From NCBI GenBank assembly GCA_012032575.1, contig JAAUSP010000006.1:1-38573 (forward strand): 38,573 nt of DNA, written 5' to 3'. Under the pieces are notes generated by a model that saw only the letters and a program-made list of their open reading frames with translations, was not told where the DNA came from and searched no databases. This DNA is from Anaerolineales bacterium (GTDB taxonomy: Bacteria > Chloroflexota > Anaerolineae > 4572-78 > J111). Both the position numbers and the translations under genes were made by a program. Shown piece after piece: positions 10,544 to 17,475 of the stretch. The number at the start of each line of letters is the position of its first letter. Position 1 is the stretch's first letter.

Positions 10544-11349
10544 ATGACCAAAGACACCATTGGCAAAGTGAGCCAAAAATGCAAAATCTCCGCCGGCCTG
10601 TTCTGGGCCGACTATGCGGTACTGGGCGCGCAGGTGCAGGAATTGGAAGCAGCCGGGGTAGACTGGATTCACATCGAGGTGCGCGACGGCAAATATATGG
10701 ATTTTGGCATGCCGCGCGGCGGCTTCGACATCATCGAGGCGACCCGCAAAAGCACCAACCTGGAAATCGAAGCCCAACTCCAGATGGTCCGCCCCAGCTT
10801 CGACGTGTTCAAGCAGTTGGCCGACCTGGGCGTGAATATGATCACCCTCCCCTCGAAACGATGGGCGAACTGCCGATCCAGGCGATTACCTACATCAAAG
10901 ATGCCCTGGGCTTGAAAGTCGGCGTGTGGGCCTGGCAGGGCGTGCCGATTGTGGCCTTTGAGCAATACGTTCTGCCCTACATTGACATCATCGAATATGA
11001 GAGCCGGGCGCACTTCTGGGTCAAAGAGTCGGGCAAAAGCCCGCACACGATGGACGACATTATGATTGACAACATTCGACGCATGCACGAGATGATTGTC
11101 GCCGCCGGGCTGGAAGGCCAGATGGAACTGATGGAAGACGGCGGCCTCAACACCGGCAACGTTGGCGATTTTATCAAGGCCGGCATGACCGTTGGCGAGT
11201 TTTCCTCGCCGCTGTTGAAAGGGCCGCAGGGCAAGTTTGTGCCCGGTACCGGCCAGATCGAAGCCGCCGTAAAAAAACTCCGTGCCGTGATGAACGCAGC
11301 CAGCGATCTGTATCGAGATACCAACGGTTTAAAAAGTGAGAACACCTGA
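10544..11349 (+). CDS. Ribulose-phosphate 3-epimerase-like TIM-barrel protein, one frameshift
   Basis: About 268 residues once one base is restored at about 10846-10853 (MITLP continues as LETMGELPIQ in the next frame). The start KISAGLFWADYAVLGAQV and WIHIEVRDG match the RPE / allulose-6-phosphate epimerase fold, and MEDGGL matches the C-terminal VDGG. In RPE the metal is held by His, Asp, His and Asp. Here the series is His43, Glu45, Gln78 (in EAQLQMV, where HLMV is expected) and Asp in EDGG, so two ligands differ. It may act on another sugar phosphate or be a different barrel lyase. GAAAGGA precedes ATG 10544 at slightly long spacing. It is followed by the Gfo/Idh gene after 37 bases. Confidence 0.75.
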
Positions 11350-11386
11350 AATACCAGCCCAACACGGGTCGAAGAGGTCGTAAATA

Positions 11387-12520
11387 ATGAAAAAACTCGG
11401 CATTGGGATGATTGGCTATGGCGGCATTGGGCGGGTCCACGCGATGGCCTACCGGGATATTCTCTTTCACTACGGTCTGCCCGCCGACACCTTCCAAATT
11501 GCCGGCGTGGCCACCACTCGGCCCGAAACAGCCCAAGCCGCCGCTCAGGAAATCGGTTGCAGCATGTGGACCGCCGACTATCACGAACTACTGGCCCGCC
11601 CCGACGTGCAGGTGATTGACTGCTGCGTGCCCAATCATCGCCATGAGGAAATCGTGCTGGCGGCGGCCGCTGCCGGCAAGCATATCTACTGCGAAAAACC
11701 GCTGGCGATGAATGTGGAAGAAGGCCGGCGGATGGTTGCGGCGGCGGCCAAAGCCGGGGTCAAAACCCAAATGACTTTCAACTTTCGCTTCTTCCCGGCC
11801 ATCATCCGCGCCCGCCAACTGATCGAAGCCGGTTTTGTGGGCCGGGTTTTCTCCTTCCGGGGGCGCTATTATCGGGCCAGTTACATTGACGCCAATAAGC
11901 CGCTCTCCTGGCGGCTGCGGCGCGATGTCTCCGGCAGCGGGGCGCTGTTTGACCTGGGCGCGCATGTGCTGGATTTGATTTACTACTTACTGGGCGATTT
12001 TGGGTCGGTCCAGGCCACCCTGGAAACGTTGATTAAAGAGCGGCCTATCGCCGCCGGTTCCAGCGAAAAAGGGCCGGTGGATGTGGATGACCTGGCCCTA
12101 CTGCACCTGCGTCAGGCCGACGGCACGCTGGGATTGGTGGAAATCTCGCGCATGGGCACCGGCGCAACCAACGATTTGCAGATTGAAATTTTTGGCGAGC
12201 GGGGGGCGCTGCGCTTCAACGCCGCCGACCCCAGTTGGCTGGAAGTTTACGATGTGCGTGACCCCGATCAACCCAGTGGCGGGCTGCGTGGCTTTCGCCG
12301 GGTAGAAACGGTGCAACGATACGAAGGCCAAAAAAGCCCCGACTGGACGATGACTCCCAGCTTTGTCCGCACTCACGCCGAATGTCAGTATCAATTCCTC
12401 AAAGCCGTCGCCAACGACACCCTCGCTGCGCCTACCCTGGCCGATGGGTTAAAGGTCCAGGCGGTTATGGCAGCCGCCCTGCGCTCCTCAAGCGAAGGCC
12501 GCTGGGTAGAAGTGAGGTAG
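11387..12520 (+). CDS. Gfo/Idh/MocA-family NAD(P)-dependent oxidoreductase
   Basis: 377 residues. The N-terminal Rossmann fold has GYGGIGRVHAMAY (about 10-22), then CCVPNHRH and the family EKPLAMN, whose Lys is catalytic. The C-terminal alpha/beta substrate domain contains the usual GGxxxDLGxHxLD variant (SGALFDLGAHVLDL). These enzymes oxidise sugars, inositols or amino sugars at a ring hydroxyl. Together with the Zn-dehydrogenase and the epimerase it suggests oxidation and inversion of an uncommon sugar. The start at 11387 has GAAGAGGTCG upstream. Substrate unknown. Confidence 0.88.
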   Translation: MKKLGIGMIGYGGIGRVHAMAYRDILFHYGLPADTFQIAGVATTRPETAQAAAQEIGCSMWTADYHELLARPDVQVIDCCVPNHRHEEIVLAAAAAGKHIYCEKPLAMNVEEGRRMVAAAAKAGVKTQMTFNFRFFPAIIRARQLIEAGFVGRVFSFRGRYYRASYIDANKPLSWRLRRDVSGSGALFDLGAHVLDLIYYLLGDFGSVQATLETLIKERPIAAGSSEKGPVDVDDLALLHLRQADGTLGLVEISRMGTGATNDLQIEIFGERGALRFNAADPSWLEVYDVRDPDQPSGGLRGFRRVETVQRYEGQKSPDWTMTPSFVRTHAECQYQFLKAVANDTLAAPTLADGLKVQAVMAAALRSSSEGRWVEVR

Positions 12521-12805
12521 AGAATGACGCGAGGACGCGATGATGAGTGAGGCGCAGCATCTTTTCGCCTCCTCGCCTCACCCGTCATCGCCTCTTTAAG
12601 GAGGTGCAGTTAGTGAAATAACTCATGCATAAGGATCGAACCAACAAAAAAGAGGAGATACCGCTTGACTTTGGCGAGTGAACGGTATCCCCTCTCGGTA
12701 GCATCGGTTTGGAACCCTGGGCGCGTTTTTGCGTCCATGCTCCGCAACCGACCTTTATTGTACCATTTACACCATATTTGTCGAGAATAACTGTAGGAGA
12801 AGAAA
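12521..12805. other. 285-base intergenic leader with two hairpins
   Basis: Hairpin one pairs 12539-12554 with 12574-12589 (14 of 16 bases, core GTGAGGCG/CGCCTCAC) around a GCCTCCTCGCCTC tract. Hairpin two pairs GAGGAGATACCG (12652-12663) with CGGTATCCCCTC (12683-12694), one mismatch. A shorter TCGGTT/AACCGA pairing lies around 12714-12751. The region probably ends transcription of the dehydrogenase segment and carries a promoter for the transporter genes, but I could not find a convincing -35/-10 pair. Confidence 0.4.
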
Positions 12806-14242
12806 ATGACCAGTCAAAGAAGATTGCATCTTTGGTTAAGTTTAAGCGTGCTGCTGCTCCTCCTCTTCACGCTGATGGCCTGTGGCGGCGGTGCTGCGCC
12901 CGCTCCGAAAGAGGAACCGGCAGCTAAAGAAGAGGCTCCTGCCGCCGCTCCCACCGAGGCCCCGGCTGAAGCTGCGGCTGAAGCAGCTCCAACTGAAGCT
13001 ATGGCGGAAACGCCGGCGGAGAGTGCCTCGAATTTGACGCCGGAAGGAGCAGCGACGGGCAAGCTGGAAGTGTTCTCGTGGTGGACTTCCGGGGGTGAAG
13101 CCGCTGCGCTGGATTCTTTGTTCAAGGCATACAACGCCAGCAACCCTGATATCGAAATTGTGAATGCGACCGTAGCCGGTGGTGGTGGATCGTCGGCGCG
13201 GGCCGTGCTGCAAACCCGTCTGGCTGGCGGCGACCCGCCCGACACCTGGCAGGTTCACCCCGGCTTTGAACTGCTCGATCAATACGTCGCCCCCGAATTT
13301 GTGGCTCCCCTGACCGATTTGTACGAAGAACAGGGCTGGTTCGACGTCATGCCCAAAGCCTTGACCGATATGATGAGCCAGGACGGCGATGTCTATCAAG
13401 TCACGGTGGGCGTGCATCGCGGCAATGGCCTGTGGTACAACAAGAAGGTACTCGATGCGAACGGCATTACCATTGGTGAAACCCTCAGTGTGGATGAGTT
13501 CCTGGCTGCTGCCGAAACGCTCAAAGGGGCGGGGGTGACTCCCCTGTGTGTGGGTGACTCCGGCATCTGGGCTACGGCTGAACTGTTTGAGAACACCCTC
13601 CTGGGCGTGATTGGACCGGAGAAGTATCGCGGCTTGTGGGACGGCTCGGTCAAGTTCGACAGCCCCGAAGTCAAGGAAGCGATGGATGTCTATGGCAAGA
13701 TGCTCGATTACCAGAACGAGGACCACTCGGCCCTGTCCTGGGATCAGGCGGTCAAAGCCTTGATCGAAGGCAGGTGTGCCTTCAACTCGATGGGTGACTG
13801 GGCTTATGGCGAATTTGTCAACGCTAAGCTGAAGGACAACGAGGATTTCGGCTGGGTCAGCCATCCCGGCACCGCCGGTTCCTTCGTCATCGTGGCCGAT
13901 GGCTTTGTGCTGGGCAACGGCGCACCCAACGAAGTCGGCACCAAGAATTGGTTGCGGGTGATGGGCAGCAAGGAAGCTCAGGAAGCCTTCAATCCATTGA
14001 AAGGCTCCATCTGCGCCCGCACCGACTGTGACCGGGCCAAGTTTGGCCCTTATCACAACTGGTCTATGGACTCCTTTGCCAAAGATGAACTGGTCCCCAC
14101 CGTCGTTCACGGCTCTGCCGCCCCGGCCGATTTCCAGCAGGCTCTCAACGATGCGGTGACGGTCTTTGTGGTTGATAAAAATGTGGATGCGTTTGCCGGT
14201 GCCCTGGCTCAAGCTGCCCAGGCTTCCGGCTTTAGCCAATAA
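12806..14242 (+). CDS. ABC transporter sugar-binding lipoprotein (CUT1, family 1)
   Basis: 478 residues. The lipoprotein signal ends LFTLMAC with lipidated Cys26, followed by a long Pro/Ala/Glu-rich tether (about 30-78) that lifts the binding domain off the membrane. The mature domain begins GKLEVFSWWTSGGE and continues with features of glucose/mannose-type binding proteins (WQVHPGFELLDQYV, LWYNKKVLDANGI, FNSMGDWAYGEF). It captures the sugar for the two permeases that follow. AGGAGAAGAAA precedes ATG 12806. The substrate is not predictable from sequence alone; the aromatic-rich start suggests a mono- or disaccharide. Confidence 0.9.
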   Translation: MTSQRRLHLWLSLSVLLLLLFTLMACGGGAAPAPKEEPAAKEEAPAAAPTEAPAEAAAEAAPTEAMAETPAESASNLTPEGAATGKLEVFSWWTSGGEAAALDSLFKAYNASNPDIEIVNATVAGGGGSSARAVLQTRLAGGDPPDTWQVHPGFELLDQYVAPEFVAPLTDLYEEQGWFDVMPKALTDMMSQDGDVYQVTVGVHRGNGLWYNKKVLDANGITIGETLSVDEFLAAAETLKGAGVTPLCVGDSGIWATAELFENTLLGVIGPEKYRGLWDGSVKFDSPEVKEAMDVYGKMLDYQNEDHSALSWDQAVKALIEGRCAFNSMGDWAYGEFVNAKLKDNEDFGWVSHPGTAGSFVIVADGFVLGNGAPNEVGTKNWLRVMGSKEAQEAFNPLKGSICARTDCDRAKFGPYHNWSMDSFAKDELVPTVVHGSAAPADFQQALNDAVTVFVVDKNVDAFAGALAQAAQASGFSQ

Positions 14243-14269
14243 AAAACTTTAGAAGTTACGGCTCAATAA

Positions 14270-14303
14270 GTCATTTCGACCCGCTCAGGCGGGTCGAAAT
14301 GAC
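14270..14303. repeat. Perfect 15-bp hairpin between binding protein and permease genes
   Basis: GTCATTTCGACCCGC (14270-14284) pairs exactly with 14289-14303 around a TCAG loop, with no T tract after it. The place, between a binding-protein gene and its permease gene, is where REP-like hairpins in other CUT1 operons stabilise the upstream mRNA and raise the ratio of binding protein to permease. It shares the GTCATTnCGA ends of the repeats at 4205 and 16275. Confidence 0.8.
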
Positions 14304-14335
14304 CGCCGGAGTTGTAACGGGGAGTAGGTATATCA

Positions 14336-15391
14336 ATGGCAGCTATGCCCACAGAGTCAAATATATCAACGATTGCCGTTGTTGAGGCCGGTTCACCCCA
14401 TCGGCGGCATTTTTTCACCGAGCGAACCCAATCATTTCTGTTGTTGCTTCCCTCGTTGATTGTGATTGCTATCTTTGTCTACTTTTTTATCGGCACCACG
14501 TTGTATATTTCTTTCTCCAATTGGCGCACGCTCAAACGAGATTTGACCCTGCGTGAACCCGTCTATCAAACCTACGTCGAAATGTTCACCATGCCCCGGT
14601 TTCAAGCCGATTTGCGCAACACGGTGGTTTTTACCATCTTATTTATGACCCTGGCCATCCTGCTGGGGTTGACGCTGGCAATTTTGCTGGATCGCAAAAT
14701 TTTCGCCGGGACGGTTTTTCGCAATGTGTTTCTCTTCCCCTATGCCCTGTCGTTTGTGGTCACCGGCGTGGCCTGGCGCTGGATTTTTAACCCGGAAACG
14801 GGTATCAACCTCTTTTTCCAAATTTTTGGTCTCAACACCGTTTTAGCTCAAATGGGGGTGGGGCCGCTCAAACCGGGTTGGGTCACCGACCCCAACGTGG
14901 TGCTGCAAATCAATCATGTGCTGGCCCAGGTGTGGCCGGAGGTCAGCGCCATGCAAGTGAAATGGGGCATCCCAATGGCCTTGATTCCGGTGGCGATTGC
15001 CGCCACCTGGCAGCTATCGGGCTTTGTGATGGCGATGTACCTGGGGGGCATGGCGACCATCTCCAACGACATCCGCGAGGCGGCCCGCATTGACGGCGCT
15101 ACCGAATGGCAGGTTTACCGGCGGGTCATCATCCCCATTTTGAAGCCGGTTACGATCAGCGTAGCGGTTATTCTGCTGCACGTGTCGCTAAAAATTTTTG
15201 ATCTGGTCTTTACCATGTCGGGGGTGGGACCGGGCTTTGCCACCGATGTGCCGGCCATCTTTGTGTTTGAAATGACCTTCAAAGCGACCCGCTACAACAT
15301 GGGCGCGGCGGCTTCGATTATGATGCTGGTACTGGTGGGGTTGGTGATTATTCCGTACCTGGTCCATAGCCTGAGAGAGGAGACAGCCTGA
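14336..15391 (+). CDS. ABC sugar permease, MalF-type
   Basis: 351 residues, inner membrane. Six hydrophobic spans are visible, starting FLLLLPSLIVIAIFVYFFIG (about 32-55). The cytoplasmic coupling (EAA) loop reads EAARIDGATEWQVYRRVIIP at about 247-266 and docks to an ATPase. It pairs with the MalG-type permease whose ATG overlaps its stop by one base (15391). GGGGAGTAGG upstream of 14336 is the likely ribosome binding site; ATG 14345 is an alternative. No ATPase gene is in the window, so a shared MsmK-like ATPase encoded elsewhere probably powers it. Confidence 0.9.
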   Translation: MAAMPTESNISTIAVVEAGSPHRRHFFTERTQSFLLLLPSLIVIAIFVYFFIGTTLYISFSNWRTLKRDLTLREPVYQTYVEMFTMPRFQADLRNTVVFTILFMTLAILLGLTLAILLDRKIFAGTVFRNVFLFPYALSFVVTGVAWRWIFNPETGINLFFQIFGLNTVLAQMGVGPLKPGWVTDPNVVLQINHVLAQVWPEVSAMQVKWGIPMALIPVAIAATWQLSGFVMAMYLGGMATISNDIREAARIDGATEWQVYRRVIIPILKPVTISVAVILLHVSLKIFDLVFTMSGVGPGFATDVPAIFVFEMTFKATRYNMGAAASIMMLVLVGLVIIPYLVHSLREETA

Positions 15392-16254
15392 TGGCGACAC
15401 GTGTACCTTCCCTAAAAAATGTTGACCTGGCGATTCCCAAAAAACCCGGCGAGTGGCTGATTTGGTTCGTTCTGGTTTTGGCAATGCTTTTCTTTCTGCT
15501 GCCGGTGTACGTGATGGTCATCAACGGCTTGAAAGAAGCCCAGGGGGTCAGCCTATCCACGATGTGGCAACTGCCGGACAGCCTGTCGGGCGGCGGGTTT
15601 GTGGGCGCGTGGGAACGCCTCCGGCCCAATATGATTAACAGTCTGATTATGGTCATTCCGGCGACAATTATCTCCTCATTCATCGGGGCGATCAACGGCT
15701 ATTTGTTCTCCAAGTGGAAATTCCAGGGGTCGGATATCCTGTTCACCCTGATGCTGTTCGGCTTTTTTATTCCCTATCAAAGCATCTTGATCCCTCTGAT
15801 TCAATTTCTGCAAACCATCAAAGTATACGGCACGGTGCCGGGCCTGATTTTGGTCCACGTGGTTTACGGGCTGCCGATCACTACTCTGATTTTTCGAAAC
15901 TACTTTGCCGGCGTGCCCACCGAATTGCTGGAAGCCGCCCGCGTTGACGGCGCGGGCCTGATGACCACCTTTACCCGAATTATGCTGCCCCTGTCCATTC
16001 CGGCTTTTGTGGTGGTGGGTATCTTTCAGTTTACCAACATCTGGAACGACTTTTTGTTCGGCGTGACCGTTGTGCCCAACCCGGCGGCCCAACCTGTCAC
16101 CATTGCTTTGAATAATCTATCCGGCTCGTTTTCGGTGGATTGGAACGTGGTGATGGCCGGAGCCGTTTTGGCCGCGCTGCCAACCGCCCTGATTTATGTT
16201 TTCCTGGGTCGGTTCTTCATTCGCGGCCTGCTGGCCGGTTCAGTCAAAGGCTAA
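15391..16254 (+). CDS. ABC sugar permease, MalG-type
   Basis: 287 residues with six membrane spans; the first is LIWFVLVLAMLFFLLPVYVM (about 28-48). The EAA loop EAARVDGAGLMTTFTRIMLP at about 187-206 contacts the ATPase. The start overlaps the stop of the MalF-type gene, the usual arrangement for stoichiometric permeases. The C-terminus ends FFIRGLLAGSVKG, the standard MalG-type ending. The sugar specificity is that of the binding protein encoded just upstream. Confidence 0.9.
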   Translation: MATRVPSLKNVDLAIPKKPGEWLIWFVLVLAMLFFLLPVYVMVINGLKEAQGVSLSTMWQLPDSLSGGGFVGAWERLRPNMINSLIMVIPATIISSFIGAINGYLFSKWKFQGSDILFTLMLFGFFIPYQSILIPLIQFLQTIKVYGTVPGLILVHVVYGLPITTLIFRNYFAGVPTELLEAARVDGAGLMTTFTRIMLPLSIPAFVVVGIFQFTNIWNDFLFGVTVVPNPAAQPVTIALNNLSGSFSVDWNVVMAGAVLAALPTALIYVFLGRFFIRGLLAGSVKG

Positions 16255-16274
16255 AGCGACCGCCGACAATAGAA

Positions 16275-16356
16275 GTGTCATTGCGAGGCCGTAAGGCCGA
16301 AGCAATCTCCCGTTCCCGGATAAGGGGACTGCTTCGCCTGTGGCTCGCAGTGACAT
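16275..16356. repeat. Palindromic repeat, GTCATTGCGAG family
   Basis: The left end GTGTCATTGCGAGGCC with GAAGCAATCTC is answered on the right by GACTGCTTCG and GGCTCGCAGTGACAT. This is the widespread GTCATTGCGAG...GAAGCAATC palindrome of bacterial genomes. It separates the transporter genes from the ROK kinase gene. Confidence 0.75.
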
Positions 16357-16420
16357 GTTTATCTTTTTCAAGAGAGTCAAACTGAATCGGCGATACGACA
16401 ACGAGCAATGAAAATAGATT

Positions 16421-16455
16421 CATTCGCCCATTCGCCATTCGCCTATTCGCCTATT
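16421..16455. repeat. Short tandem repeat CATTCGCC upstream of the ROK gene
   Basis: About four degenerate 7-8 base units (CATTCGCC, CATTCGCC, ATTCGCC, TATTCGCC) end only 5 bases before the AGAGGAGGT ribosome binding site of the ROK gene. It lies in the leader, so changes in copy number would alter the leader and not the protein. Confidence 0.7.
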
Positions 16456-16474
16456 TTCAGAGGAGGTATCTAAT

Positions 16475-17416
16475 ATGAACGATTGGGTCGTAGGCATTGA
16501 CCTGGGGGCGACCAAAATTGCTTTGGGCTTAATTAATCCGCAACATCAAATTGTAGCTCGCCGCCGTATTCCGACTAACGTTCTCGAAGGTCCCCAGGCG
16601 GCGGTCGAACGAATGGCTCAAAACGTGGCCGACCTGGCCCAGGAGTTGCCGGCGGGCGAACGCATTGCCGCCGTAGGCATTTGCAGCCCCGGCCCCCTCA
16701 ACCACGAAACCGGGCTGATTATTGACCCCCCCAATTTGACCGGCTGGCGCAACGTCCCGATGCAGCAAATGCTGACTGACCGCCTGAACGTACCGGTCAG
16801 ACTGGAACACGACGCCAAAGCCTCGGCTCTGGGCGAATATCATTACGGGGTGGGGCGCGGCGAGCGAAGTATGGTTTATATTGTTGTCGGCACGGGGGTT
16901 GGGGCGGCGATCATCGTAGACGGGCAGCTTTACCGGGGCATGCACAACTCGGCCGGCGAAGTGGGCCATATTACCATTAATCGCAACGATGAACCAGGCA
17001 GTTCGGGGGTTAAGGGCTGTGTCGAATCTTATATGTCCGGGCCTTTTTTGGTCCAGCGTTACGAGCGCCTACTGCGGGCATCCAACCAACAATTTCCCGA
17101 TCAGCCCCTTACCGGCGAACTGATCGCTCACCTGGCCGCCAAAGGTGACAAATCGGCCCGCCAAATTATGACTCAGGCCGGCGAGGCATTGGGGGTCGCT
17201 ATCGCTTCTCTGGCGATGGTTTTGGATATTGAACTATACGTCATCGGCAGCAGCGTCGCCAAAGCCGGTGATTTACTGCTGGAGCCGGCTCGACAGAGTA
17301 TGCCTCACTACTGTTTCCAATCCGTAGCCGCCACGGTGCGGATTGTCCCCGCCAGCCTGGGCGATGACGGCCCTATTCTTGGCTGCGGCTGGCTGGCCCG
17401 GCAGGCGTTGTTATAA
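16475..17416 (+). CDS. ROK-family sugar kinase
   Basis: 313 residues. The ATP phosphate loop is DLGATK (9-14). The catalytic base Asp113 is in EHDAKASALGE. The ROK histidine, His165 in GEVGHITI, is present. The usual zinc-binding CxCGxxGCxE is reduced to SSGVKGCVES, keeping only Cys182, so the structural zinc site seems lost. Family members phosphorylate glucose, allose, mannose or N-acetylhexosamines at the 6-OH. In this cluster it would trap the imported sugar or an epimerised or oxidised derivative. A strong AGAGGAGGT site precedes ATG 16475. A non-catalytic regulator is unlikely, since there is no helix-turn-helix. Confidence 0.88.
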   Translation: MNDWVVGIDLGATKIALGLINPQHQIVARRRIPTNVLEGPQAAVERMAQNVADLAQELPAGERIAAVGICSPGPLNHETGLIIDPPNLTGWRNVPMQQMLTDRLNVPVRLEHDAKASALGEYHYGVGRGERSMVYIVVGTGVGAAIIVDGQLYRGMHNSAGEVGHITINRNDEPGSSGVKGCVESYMSGPFLVQRYERLLRASNQQFPDQPLTGELIAHLAAKGDKSARQIMTQAGEALGVAIASLAMVLDIELYVIGSSVAKAGDLLLEPARQSMPHYCFQSVAATVRIVPASLGDDGPILGCGWLARQALL

Positions 17417-17421
17417 TAACT

Positions 17422-17447
17422 GGAGTGCGGACTTCAGTCCGCACTCC
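17422..17447. repeat. Perfect 12-bp palindrome between ROK and glycyl radical genes
   Basis: GGAGTGCGGACT (17422-17433) pairs exactly with AGTCCGCACTCC (17436-17447). There is no T tract, so it is more a REP-like hairpin than a terminator. It lies 28 bases before the glycyl radical enzyme start. Confidence 0.8.
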
Positions 17448-17475
17448 AATCAATATACTTTCTAAGGATAATCCC

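Noticed and set aside
12842..14239. 465-codon minus-strand open frame opposite the binding-protein gene
   Set aside because: Antisense shadow of a clear lipoprotein gene; no domain visible.
16421..16455. CRISPR-like short repeats
   Set aside because: Units of 7-8 bases in tandem without spacers; a simple tandem repeat, not an array.
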